Part shown: positions 16,484 through 24,403 of the stretch, piece by piece
Layout of the letters: every line of letters starts with the position of its first letter
Numbering within the stretch: position 1 is the first letter of the stretch
Source of the DNA: CAADGY01 sp900696665
GTDB taxonomy: Bacteria > Acidobacteriota > Terriglobia > Bryobacterales > Bryobacteraceae
Length of the DNA stretch: 30,449 bases
Direction: 5' to 3'
NCBI GenBank assembly: GCA_035063885.1
Contig: JAPSFM010000059.1
Location: 1 to 30,449, forward strand
The notes under the pieces: generated by a model
Seen by the model: only the letters and a program-made list of their open reading frames with translations
What the model was told of the DNA's origin: nothing
The model's database searches: none
Program-made: the position numbers and the translations under genes

Positions 16484-17647
16484 TTATCCCACACCTTCCT
16501 CCGGATAGGGAAAGCCCGCCGGTGCGGGAAGCGATAGGTCCACATGCTTTCGCATGGCCGCGTCGCAAACGGCATAGCCCCAATTGATGAGCCTCTGTTG
16601 CGCCGGTGCTTCCAGCGCCTTCAGACGTGTCGCGGTTTTGGCAATCGCGATCGACTTGTGGAACGGGCAGGACAGCGCGTCCGGCAGCCGGAAATCGGCA
16701 ATATTCGATCGTATACCCCAGTATGCTCCTTTGCGAATCCCTTCTTTGAAAGACGCGATGACCTGGCGTTTTCGCAGCGCGCGCACCTGGTTGTCGATGA
16801 GGTTGAAAACACGGTAGCTGTGCTGCGCCCAGTCGCGTTTGGGATCAGATTCCGGCTGGTAGGCGCCGCCAGCGTCGCTCACCAGAACCGTGTCATACCT
16901 CTTCCATGCGGTCTCGAGGCCCAGGTTGTCGTACACCCCTCCGTCCGTCAGAACCACCTCTGTTGTAAAAGGCGGCCGCTGCAAATCTTCGCCGCTGTTG
17001 GGAGTGAAGTCGGACTCCTCGAGTTTCAGCACCACCGGAGACAGGAACGGAGGGAATGCCGAGGAGGCGGCGACCGCGACCGCCAGCGGTACGGTTGGAT
17101 TTCGCACTTCGCCGACCCTGTAATCCCGCATATAAGGTTTCGAGAAGCGCCACAGAACCATCGACTGAACGTTGGTGGAGTTGATAACGAAACGGGGGCG
17201 GTCGGGAAGATCCTGCAGCGTGGCATCACCAAAAACGTAACGGCGGTACGCCTGCTCTACTTTGTCTCCTACCGAGCCGGGGCCGAGCACGCCGGAGAGG
17301 ATGGAAACCGCATCCACCGTGTGCCCGGCCAGCCCGCGAATGCGAGCCGCCACTGTTTCATGGAAGTTACCCGCTACGCCCGCTGCATTGAATTGCAATT
17401 TCGACCAAAGCAAGCCCAGAGCGCCGGCTGTGATGGAACCGCCGGAAACGCTGGAAATGCGGTCGAGTTTGGGAAGATATCCGAGCTCGTTCAGCCGCCA
17501 CAGCGTGCCCAGGTGAAACAGCATTGCGCGGTAGCCGCCTCCGGATAAACAAAGCGCGATTCCCGGTGAAGGCGCGTCGGACAGCGATTCAGCCTGAATA
17601 GCCTGAACGGGCGTGAGCGTCTGCAGAACAGTGGGTTGTATGGACAT
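16484..17647 (-). CDS. Patatin-like phospholipase
   Basis: A 387-residue patatin-fold lipid acyl hydrolase. The oxyanion-hole motif GGGYR is at residues 36-40. The nucleophile Ser68 lies in SVSGG, where the usual first Gly of GxSxG is Ser. The AASSAFPP motif is at about 193-200. The catalytic Asp235 is in TDGGVYDN, giving the Ser-Asp dyad. No signal peptide is seen, so it probably acts on membrane phospholipids from the cytoplasm. A GTG start at 17683 is possible, but I chose ATG 17647 because AAGGA lies ten bases upstream and no good site precedes the GTG. It sits between the M13 peptidase and the CDF gene, all on the minus strand. Confidence 0.88.
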   Translation of the reverse strand: MSIQPTVLQTLTPVQAIQAESLSDAPSPGIALCLSGGGYRAMLFHLGTLWRLNELGYLPKLDRISSVSGGSITAGALGLLWSKLQFNAAGVAGNFHETVAARIRGLAGHTVDAVSILSGVLGPGSVGDKVEQAYRRYVFGDATLQDLPDRPRFVINSTNVQSMVLWRFSKPYMRDYRVGEVRNPTVPLAVAVAASSAFPPFLSPVVLKLEESDFTPNSGEDLQRPPFTTEVVLTDGGVYDNLGLETAWKRYDTVLVSDAGGAYQPESDPKRDWAQHSYRVFNLIDNQVRALRKRQVIASFKEGIRKGAYWGIRSNIADFRLPDALSCPFHKSIAIAKTATRLKALEAPAQQRLINWGYAVCDAAMRKHVDLSLPAPAGFPYPEEGVG

Positions 17648-17724
17648 GAGGAGGAGATCCTTCGCGCATTGTAAACCCACCACCCGCCGTTATGATACTG
17701 GTGATTGAAAATATTCGCTCCATA

Positions 17725-19743
17725 TCACCACACCCGGCAGGCAGGTTCACGCACCATGGGATCACCCTGCTTGCAGCCGAACGCCTTCCGGAATTCCGGA
17801 CTGTTTGAGACCACGCCGTTGACGCGCCACCGGCCGGGCGAATGAGGGTCCACGAGAGCTCGCATCCGGGCTGCTTCCGGAGTCACGTTCTGGCACCATA
17901 CCTGGCCCCAACTGATGAAGAAGCGCTGCGAGGGCGTGAAACCGTCGATTCTTGGTCTGACCCGGCCTTCCAGCTCATCCATCAAGGCCATGTAGGCGAT
18001 GCGGAGCCCTCCGTTATCGGCAGTGTTCTCTCCCAGAGTAAGCTTCCCGTTCAGCTTCACTTCCGGCGTCGCGGGGTACCGCGCATACTGATCCACGAAA
18101 CACGCCGCACGTTTTTCGAATGCCTGCGCGTCCTGTTCCGTCCACCAGTCGTTCAGGTTGCCCTTGGCATCGAACTTACGCCCCTGATCGTCGAATCCAT
18201 GCGTCAACTCGTGCCCGATCACCGCGCCGATGCCCCCGAAGTTCACCGCGTCGTCAATTTTATTGTCATAGAACGGTGGCTGAAGAATACCCGCCGGAAA
18301 ATTGATGTTGTTCATGGTGGGGTCGTAGTAGGCGTTCACCGTGGGCGGACTCATATACCATTCCTGCGGATCGACCGGCTTTCCGATCTTCCGGATGCGC
18401 CATTCGAAATCGAATTTATTTGCTCGCAGGGAATTGCCGAAGGCATCTCCGCGGACGATCCGGAGGTGCGAGTAGTCGCGCCAACGGTCCGGGTATCCGA
18501 TCTTGTTCGTGATCGCGTGCAGCTTCTCGAGCGCGCGTTTTTTGGTCTCCGGGGTCATCCAATCGAGCGACCGGATATCCTCTTCGAGTGCTTTCTCCAA
18601 TTGCCGGACCATCCGTAAAGTCCGTGCCTTGCCCTGGGCGCCAAACGTCAGTTCCACGTATTTCTGGCCGACGGCCTCGCCCAGGTCCGCGTCGGCATAA
18701 GTGACGCAGCGGTTCCACCGCGGCCGGAGCTCTTTCGCGCCGGTCAGCGTCCGGCCGTAGAAATCGAAGTTCTCGTTCACGAAGGCCGAGGAAAGAACGG
18801 GCGCCATCGCGCGCACCAGGTGCCACCGGAAGTATGTCTTCCAATCGTTCAGGTCTGTGCTCTCTACAAGAGAGCTCACCTGTCTGAAAAACTCCGGCAC
18901 CGAGACATTCAGGCTGTCGAACGCCGGCGTGCCCGTGCCCTCGAAATACCGGCTCCATCCGAACGAAGGCGCCAGGGATTGCAACTCCCTGAAAGCCATC
19001 TTGTGATAGATGTTGGCTGGCTCGCGGCGCGCCACCCTGTCGAGTGACGCCTTGGCCAGCGCCGTCTCTATCTTCATGATGGTATGGGCAGAGGCCGCGG
19101 CTGTTTCCGGCGATTGCCCAAGCAACTGAAACATTTTTGCGACGTGCTCCAGGTACTTCTTTCGAAGCTCCACGGAGCGCTCATCGTCTTTGAAATAGTA
19201 GTCGCGGTCGGGTAAGCCGAGCCCGCCCTGGTCGACGTCGGCGATCATCATCGTGGAGTTCTTAAGGTCGGGCGCCGACGTAAACTGAAAAAGTGCTCGT
19301 ACGCCCGCCTTGTGCAGCCAGGCGACGGTTTCGGGCAATTGCGATTTCGCTGAAACCGAATCGATGCGCTTTAGTTCCTCTGCGAGCGGTTTAACGCCTT
19401 GTTGCTCGATGGTGTTTTCGTCTATGCAGGAGGCGTAGTAGTCTCCAATCTTTTGTTCCACCGCGGTGCGCCCGGCATTGGGGACCGCAGCCTTCTCCAG
19501 TATGTCGCGCAGCGTGTGGCGGTTCCGCTCCTGCAATTCATCGAACCGTCCCCATCGCGCCTGGTCCGGTGGAATAGGATTCTGTTTCATCCACGTGCCG
19601 CAGGAGTACGCATAAAAGTCGTTGCATGGGTCAACGCTGGTATTCATCGCCTTCGCATCGAAGCTCCGGATAGGAGGCGGCACGGACTGCGCAAACGCCC
19701 CGCAGCAGATAGCACAAATAGAAATGAACCCTCGAAAGCGCAT
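17725..19743 (-). CDS. M13-family (neprilysin/PepO-like) zinc metallopeptidase
   Basis: A 672-residue exported endopeptidase. Residues 1-18 form a signal peptide, followed by the DPCNDFYAYSCGTWM opening common to the family. The zinc-binding HELTH is at 511-515 (VIGHELTHGFDDQG), with the third ligand Glu572 in GENTADNGG (ExxxD, Asp576). The substrate-binding NAYYDP motif is near 470 and the protein ends in the conserved CRVW. Length matches bacterial M13 enzymes. They cleave small peptides in the periplasm or outside the cell. The gene is divergent from the RidA-family gene and followed by the patatin gene after about 77 bases. Several Cys residues typical of the family are retained. Confidence 0.94.
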   Translation of the reverse strand: MRFRGFISICAICCGAFAQSVPPPIRSFDAKAMNTSVDPCNDFYAYSCGTWMKQNPIPPDQARWGRFDELQERNRHTLRDILEKAAVPNAGRTAVEQKIGDYYASCIDENTIEQQGVKPLAEELKRIDSVSAKSQLPETVAWLHKAGVRALFQFTSAPDLKNSTMMIADVDQGGLGLPDRDYYFKDDERSVELRKKYLEHVAKMFQLLGQSPETAAASAHTIMKIETALAKASLDRVARREPANIYHKMAFRELQSLAPSFGWSRYFEGTGTPAFDSLNVSVPEFFRQVSSLVESTDLNDWKTYFRWHLVRAMAPVLSSAFVNENFDFYGRTLTGAKELRPRWNRCVTYADADLGEAVGQKYVELTFGAQGKARTLRMVRQLEKALEEDIRSLDWMTPETKKRALEKLHAITNKIGYPDRWRDYSHLRIVRGDAFGNSLRANKFDFEWRIRKIGKPVDPQEWYMSPPTVNAYYDPTMNNINFPAGILQPPFYDNKIDDAVNFGGIGAVIGHELTHGFDDQGRKFDAKGNLNDWWTEQDAQAFEKRAACFVDQYARYPATPEVKLNGKLTLGENTADNGGLRIAYMALMDELEGRVRPRIDGFTPSQRFFISWGQVWCQNVTPEAARMRALVDPHSPGRWRVNGVVSNSPEFRKAFGCKQGDPMVREPACRVW

Positions 19744-19771
19744 TCTTTCAATTATCCCCTACGGCGGGGCT

Positions 19772-19790
19772 ACTCCGCCCGCCGCGGAGT
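19772..19790. promoter_or_regulatory. Short palindrome in the M13/RidA divergent intergenic region
   Basis: ACTCCGC at 19772-19778 is the exact reverse complement of GCGGAGT at 19784-19790, with five bases between. It lies about 30 bases upstream of the M13 start codon, where an operator or a 5' leader hairpin could sit. No clear -10/-35 boxes could be assigned around it, so the regulatory role is a guess. Confidence 0.25.
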
Positions 19791-19843
19791 GGAGTGTGAT
19801 AAACCTATCTTTGAATCTCTTCCGAATATCCGGGTAGAGGCTC

Positions 19844-19850
19844 AAAGGAG
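19844..19850 (+). promoter_or_regulatory. Shine-Dalgarno AAAGGAG that points to an ATT start
   Basis: AAAGGAG at 19844-19850 is close to the consensus ribosome-binding site. Five bases later, at 19856, comes ATT in the frame of the RidA-family gene. The next in-frame ATG is 45 bases further on (19901), and no comparable site precedes it. There is an in-frame TAG at 19835, so translation cannot begin much earlier. Confidence 0.55.
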
Positions 19851-19855
19851 ACGAT

Positions 19856-20383
19856 ATTCCAATCAACACTCCCCGCCGGTACTTCAATAAGATCGCAACG
19901 ATGATTGCCGCCGTTCCGGGGGCGCCGATGCTTTTCGCGCAGCGGCCGGCGGCAGGTACATCGCAGCGTAGCAACCACATCCATGACGGGATCTACTATT
20001 TCCCGGGCATTGGTTCCAATAGCGGCTACCCTAGAGAAGATCGCATTCTCGTAACGGACCCATTTGAGAAGCACGTCACGCGAACGATGGATGCGCTTAA
20101 GAGATCGCTCGAGCGTATGGGTTGCACCATGGATAGCATCCTTCACCTCGAGGTCTACATATGTCTTCCTCACTCCGATAGCGTTCCGATGCCTGCTGGG
20201 AACGCCAGGTTCGACGCGCACACAGCACAGTACCAGGCGTTGAATAAAATCTACGGAACCTATTTCAGCCCGGGCAAAGCGCCCGCTCGCGCCTGCATGG
20301 CGGTTGAGTGGATTCCTGGCGATTCACTGATCGAGGTGGTGGGAAGCGCGCTGGTCGTCAACCCGCCGTCGTCCGGCGTGTAA
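19856..20383 (+). CDS. RidA/YjgF-family protein with probable twin-arginine signal peptide (ATT start)
   Basis: A RidA/YjgF-fold protein of 175 residues if begun at ATT 19856, or 160 if begun at ATG 19901. RidA-family signatures are the conserved Arg145 in KAPARACMAVEWIPGD and the closing strand LIEVVGSALVV. The Arg binds carboxylates of imine/enamine substrates in true RidA. With the ATT start the N-terminus reads TPRRYFNK followed by a hydrophobic stretch and a possible cleavage site near LFAQ, which resembles a Tat signal (xRRxFxK). Without it, the protein begins inside the hydrophobic part. Exported RidA homologues are unusual for enzymes that act on cytosolic metabolites, so the substrate is unknown. 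The gene is divergent from the M13 peptidase and converges on the TonB receptor. Confidence 0.8.
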   Translation: MPINTPRRYFNKIATMIAAVPGAPMLFAQRPAAGTSQRSNHIHDGIYYFPGIGSNSGYPREDRILVTDPFEKHVTRTMDALKRSLERMGCTMDSILHLEVYICLPHSDSVPMPAGNARFDAHTAQYQALNKIYGTYFSPGKAPARACMAVEWIPGDSLIEVVGSALVVNPPSSGV

Positions 20384-20398
20384 TCGGACTGGATCGTC

Positions 20399-20429
20399 GG
20401 GCGCTGCCGTCGTGCAACCGGCAGCGCCC
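20399..20429. terminator. Perfect 11-bp hairpin between convergent genes
   Basis: GGGCGCTGCCG at 20399-20409 pairs exactly with CGGCAGCGCCC at 20419-20429 over a 9-base loop. It sits in the 61-base gap between the stops of the RidA-family gene and the TonB receptor. It could act in both directions as a terminator or RNA end-stabiliser. Neither side has a clear T-tract, so it is not a standard intrinsic terminator. Confidence 0.55.
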
Positions 20430-20444
20430 ATGCCAAACGTGCAA

Positions 20445-23400
20445 TCAAAAATGAATGCGCGCGTTGTACTGGAACTCTCTGCCCAGGTTTCCCTGTGTAG
20501 AAGATCGTCCGAATGCCGAACTGAGCACGCTCGCATTCGGCATGTTCGGAATAAAGCTGTTGGTCACGTTGTAGCTTTCCATGCGGAACTCGATCCGCAC
20601 GCGCTCCGTGATGGGGAAGAATTTTGCGAGCGTCATATCGACGTTCCAGGTGCGAGGACCGGTGACGCCTTCGTATTGCCACGGGTTGGTCCGCGGCGTG
20701 AAGGCGGCGGCGCGGGCGAAAACCGATGTGTCAAACCAGCGCTCGCGCGTCGGATTGTCGATGCGGGGGTCGCCGTTGACAATCATTTGTCCGAACCGGA
20801 CAAACGGCCCGGAAGCATAAGTGTAAATGCTGCTCAGCGACCACCCGCCAAAAATGCCGTTCACCACCGAATGCACGTTGCCCATGTAGCGGCGGCCACG
20901 GCCGAACGGCAACTCGTAAGTTCCGGCCAATGTCATCCGGTGCCGTGGGTTGTTGCTTGGGATGAGGGTGAAACGCTCCGCGTATTGGTCATCGGAATTG
21001 AAGAACTCGTCGGTCCGTTGGCGGTTGTAGTTATACGCCCACAAAAAGGTGTATCCACTGGCGGACGAACGCTGCAAGCGCAACTGCAGCGCCCGGTACC
21101 GGTCTCGCCTTCCAGCAACTTGCTCGTGCGTCAGAGTGCCGTACTGCGGATAAGGAACCAGCAGACTGCCCACCGTAACGTTCTGCCGGTTGCGCGCCTG
21201 GCCGGGGAATTTATCCGGTGTGAGGTACTGGTAAAAGGGGTTGGCGATGGACCGCGATAACTCGGCCTTATACGTGTAGCTCAGCGCCGGATCCATCATA
21301 TTGAGCTGCTTGCTGTATCCCAGATCCCGGCCATAGTTCATAAAGAACGTGGCGTCGGCGACGATTTGCGCCGGCAACTGCCGCTGCAGGCTAAAGTTGA
21401 TGCGGTCGTTCACGCCTGTGTGAAGTTCAGGGCCGAGCCATGTCGCGGCGTCGCCCAGGTTCTGATAACGGCCCAGTGTGCGGCCCAGTGGCTGAATGAG
21501 CGGATTCGACGCGGGAAACGGGTTGCTCAGAACGGCGCCGGGCACGCCTTGCAGCACGGGTTCGACGTTGGTCGACGCGTTGAAGCCATAAGTTGGCAGC
21601 GTATCTAGCGTGCCGTTTACCACTTCGGCCGGAATGACATACCGCGCGAATCCTATGCGCACAGCGGTCTGATCGTTCACCCGGATGGCGATCCCGGCGC
21701 GCGGCATGAACCGGTCCTTCGGCGTCTTGTACGCGTTCGGATGGTTGTCGTCCGTGAAAATCCACGCGCCGTTGTAGACGTAGGCGACGTTGTTCAAGCT
21801 CCGCACGCTGTCCGGGATCGAAGGAGGCGTCGCCTGCATCTCGGGAATCGGATTGGTGAGATCGAGATAGCGCGATACCCGGTTCTCTGTGTCGCGAAGA
21901 CCGGTCTCCAGTTCATAACGCAACCCGAGATTCACCGTGATGTTGCGAGTTAGGCGGATGTCGTCCTGCACGTAGCCTCCGTAGAAATTCGAACGCAGAT
22001 CAAGTGAGGAGATGTACTGCGCCCGGGAACCGCCCTCAAGCGCTCCCAGCAGGAACGACGCCCAGGGATGCCCGCGGAGGCGCGTGTCCGGGGCGATGAA
22101 CGTGTCGGCGGTTTGGTTGGGGCTAAATTCGAACCGGAACGGGTACGGGGTGTGCCTGATGCCTTGCGCGCGCCTTCCTTCAAAGCCCGCTTTCAACTGG
22201 TGGATGCCGTGGGCATGCGACACCTTGCCGTGATAGCTGTAGCTGCTGGGGTGCTCGAGCCACGGCGCGCCGCGGCCAAAGGTCAAGCCGCCGGATCCTC
22301 CCACGATCATCTGCGGGTAATAGAGCTTGTCAAGGTTCGAAGTATATGACTTGTACCAGGGGTTGCCCGGCCAGAAAGATTCGAGTTCCTTCTCAGAGAT
22401 TTCGGTGGAAGGCGTGTCCAGATCGTCTTCCAGGGAGGTGTAACCGAAGCGAACGTTCAGAATAGTTCGCTGAGTGAGGGAATACACCGAATCAAACGCC
22501 ATGCTGCGCGATGCCATGATGCCGCCATTGACGGGCACCGCTGGCGAATTGCCGTAATTGACAGGCTGGTAATCGTTGAGGAAGCGACTGTAACGGCCGA
22601 AAATTCTCCAGCGATCGTTGATGTTCCAATCGGCGCGGTCGGAAAAATTCCAATAGCGATGATAGCGGGGGAAGCCTAGTTTGAAGTTGTTGAGGCCCGT
22701 AGGATCGTCTGGTGGACTGTTCGGCATCCAGAGATCCTGGAGCACGCGGCGCGACGTAGGATCGATCCGGTTGGAGGGAATCACGTTGCCGGCGAATGGC
22801 AGGCGAGTGGCGCGGTTCGCGGCGGCATCGAACTGCGTTGTCCACGGATCATAGATTATCCGCATGGCACCCGCGGCCGTTAGAGAGCGGGAGAAATCGC
22901 CAGAGCGCTCCAGTTCTGTGGGTAGCGATTGGATCGTGGAGAGCGATTGGGGTGTCTTCCACCGCTCGTATGTGACGAAGTTGAACAGTCTGTTGCGCAG
23001 GACGGGTCCGCCTAGTGTGCCCCCGGCAATATGGTTCCGGCTGACGTTGGCGCGCCGGGTGACCGAATTCGCCACGGCGTTCAGTTTTGGATTGCGCCCA
23101 AAGTAGTACGCAGTGCCGTGAAACTCGTTCGTCCCGGATTTCATGGAGAGACTCATGGTGCCGCCGGCACTGTGTCCGAACTCGGCGTCCACGGCGTTTT
23201 GCTGCACTGTGAACTCCTGTACGGAGTCCATGGGTGGCGAATAGGAACCCTTTTTCCCGAGTTGAATCGGAACGCCGTCAAGCAGCAGGTCATTTTGGCC
23301 GGACGTGCTGCCGCCGACGTCGATCTGGCTCGAGGACCACATGAAATAGGGATAGCGGTCCTGACCATAGTCATTGACGACAGCCGGATCCAGCAGCGCC

Positions 23401-23849
23401 AGTGTGAACGGGTTGCGGGCGATAATCGGCAGCTCTGAAATGAGTTTGCGGTCGATTGTCAATTCCCGGCTGGTGGTGTTGAACTGAACTGCTACGGGCG
23501 CAGCTTCCACGGTGATAGATTCAGCGACGGCGCCAACCGTGAGCGCCAGGTTCACCGTGACGTCGCCGCGGACTTGCACGGTGACGTTTCGCTGGATGGT
23601 CCGGGCGAACCCGGCAGCCTCCACGCTGACGGTGTAAGTTCCAGGCTCCACATAATCGAACAGGTATTGGCCGGAAGTGTTCGTGGTCCTCGTGCTTGCT
23701 ACTCCTGTATTGTCATTCTGCAGCGTCACCTTGGCGTCCGGCACGGCGGCAGTCGTGGGGTCGGTAACGACGCCTTGAACTTTGGCACGGTAGTCTTGAG
23801 AAAATGCGACTCCGGACACCAGCAAGAACGAGAGAATTACACGCTTCAT
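20445..23849 (-). CDS. Oar-like TonB-dependent receptor with N-terminal carboxypeptidase regulatory-like domain
   Basis: An 1134-residue outer-membrane protein. A signal peptide (about 1-17, ending AFSQ) is followed by a carboxypeptidase-regulatory-like beta-sandwich at about 20-105 (VQGVVTDPTTAAVPDAKVTL, SGQYLFDYVEPGTYTVSV). A plug domain lies at about 115-235, including LLLDGVPIQ. A very large barrel ends in Phe (NARIHF). This architecture is the Oar-like subgroup that is greatly expanded in Acidobacteriota and thought to import oligomeric substrates. The longer frame opens at 23891, but ATG 23849 is preferred because GAAGG lies seven bases upstream and the signal peptide starts there. No SusD-like or degradation genes are adjacent, so the ligand cannot be guessed. 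Folding would depend on BamA. Confidence 0.92.
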   Translation of the reverse strand: MKRVILSFLLVSGVAFSQDYRAKVQGVVTDPTTAAVPDAKVTLQNDNTGVASTRTTNTSGQYLFDYVEPGTYTVSVEAAGFARTIQRNVTVQVRGDVTVNLALTVGAVAESITVEAAPVAVQFNTTSRELTIDRKLISELPIIARNPFTLALLDPAVVNDYGQDRYPYFMWSSSQIDVGGSTSGQNDLLLDGVPIQLGKKGSYSPPMDSVQEFTVQQNAVDAEFGHSAGGTMSLSMKSGTNEFHGTAYYFGRNPKLNAVANSVTRRANVSRNHIAGGTLGGPVLRNRLFNFVTYERWKTPQSLSTIQSLPTELERSGDFSRSLTAAGAMRIIYDPWTTQFDAAANRATRLPFAGNVIPSNRIDPTSRRVLQDLWMPNSPPDDPTGLNNFKLGFPRYHRYWNFSDRADWNINDRWRIFGRYSRFLNDYQPVNYGNSPAVPVNGGIMASRSMAFDSVYSLTQRTILNVRFGYTSLEDDLDTPSTEISEKELESFWPGNPWYKSYTSNLDKLYYPQMIVGGSGGLTFGRGAPWLEHPSSYSYHGKVSHAHGIHQLKAGFEGRRAQGIRHTPYPFRFEFSPNQTADTFIAPDTRLRGHPWASFLLGALEGGSRAQYISSLDLRSNFYGGYVQDDIRLTRNITVNLGLRYELETGLRDTENRVSRYLDLTNPIPEMQATPPSIPDSVRSLNNVAYVYNGAWIFTDDNHPNAYKTPKDRFMPRAGIAIRVNDQTAVRIGFARYVIPAEVVNGTLDTLPTYGFNASTNVEPVLQGVPGAVLSNPFPASNPLIQPLGRTLGRYQNLGDAATWLGPELHTGVNDRINFSLQRQLPAQIVADATFFMNYGRDLGYSKQLNMMDPALSYTYKAELSRSIANPFYQYLTPDKFPGQARNRQNVTVGSLLVPYPQYGTLTHEQVAGRRDRYRALQLRLQRSSASGYTFLWAYNYNRQRTDEFFNSDDQYAERFTLIPSNNPRHRMTLAGTYELPFGRGRRYMGNVHSVVNGIFGGWSLSSIYTYASGPFVRFGQMIVNGDPRIDNPTRERWFDTSVFARAAAFTPRTNPWQYEGVTGPRTWNVDMTLAKFFPITERVRIEFRMESYNVTNSFIPNMPNASVLSSAFGRSSTQGNLGREFQYNARIHF

Positions 23850-23876
23850 AATATACCTTCCTATCATTTTTGAGAA

Positions 23877-23882
23877 GTATAT
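23877..23882 (-). promoter_or_regulatory. Possible -10 element of the TonB receptor gene
   Basis: On the minus strand this reads TATACT, close to the TATAAT consensus, 27 bases before the ATG at 23849. No good -35 hexamer is found about 17 bases upstream, only an AT-rich run. It is the best promoter candidate in front of this gene, but weakly supported. Confidence 0.3.
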
Positions 23883-23966
23883 CACTGGCAATGAAAAAAT
23901 TGGCTCGCCTACAGGTAAGTCTCCGGTGGTATCGCCGGAATCAAGCGAAAGAAATCGGGTAGAGGC

Positions 23967-24395
23967 TTGCTCACATCGTCTGAAAAGGAAATCCGTCCGC
24001 GGCGCAGCGAGATTCCGTTCACTCGCAAGGCTGCCGGCGTGGACTGGGGTCTGGATGTGCCCATCGCCGCGCGGGCACTTGCGGCCGCCGGGACGCGACG
24101 TGCGCGGCCGTCACGCCGGCATGAGGACGCAAGCTCCCGTTCTTACTTCCGTGCCAACAGCGGGCGGGCGAGCGAAGTCGGGTTGCCGGACCACAGGAAG
24201 TACTACGTCCGCCCTGCTATTCCTGACGCTTACTCAAACGGCGTGCTGTTAGAAGCACTCAAGCACGCCGGGTCCCCGGCGATTGGCGGATCTGCCAACG
24301 GCCTCAGCGTCCCGGAGTTTTGTGCGGCCGCGCTGTCCGCCAGAGTCTTCAAAATCAGCACAGACACCGGAAGCCGGCCCCGCCCTCTGAGCTAG
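23967..24395 (+). CDS. Possible small or decayed protein gene upstream of the glycosylation operon
   Basis: An open frame of 142 codons fills most of the 550-base gap between the TonB receptor and the first glycosyltransferase. I do not recognise it. The first half is Arg/Ala-rich and looks like low-complexity GC-rich read-through. The second half (from about residue 75, YYVRPAIPDAYSNGVLLEAL) looks more protein-like, with moderately high third-position GC. No Shine-Dalgarno is evident before the ATG. The stop lies 8 bases before the TTG start of the glycosyltransferase, which would fit co-transcription. It could be a real gene, a pseudogene fragment or chance. Apart from this the gap shows only the possible promoter of the receptor gene. 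Confidence 0.25.
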   Translation: MLTSSEKEIRPRRSEIPFTRKAAGVDWGLDVPIAARALAAAGTRRARPSRRHEDASSRSYFRANSGRASEVGLPDHRKYYVRPAIPDAYSNGVLLEALKHAGSPAIGGSANGLSVPEFCAAALSARVFKISTDTGSRPRPLS

Positions 24396-24403
24396 AATAA
24401 GCG

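Noticed and set aside
16444..16575. Upstream extension of the CDF transporter
   Set aside because: The added 44 residues are Arg-rich, overlap the patatin C-terminus, and lack a start with a ribosome site; ATG 16443 has GGAGAGG.
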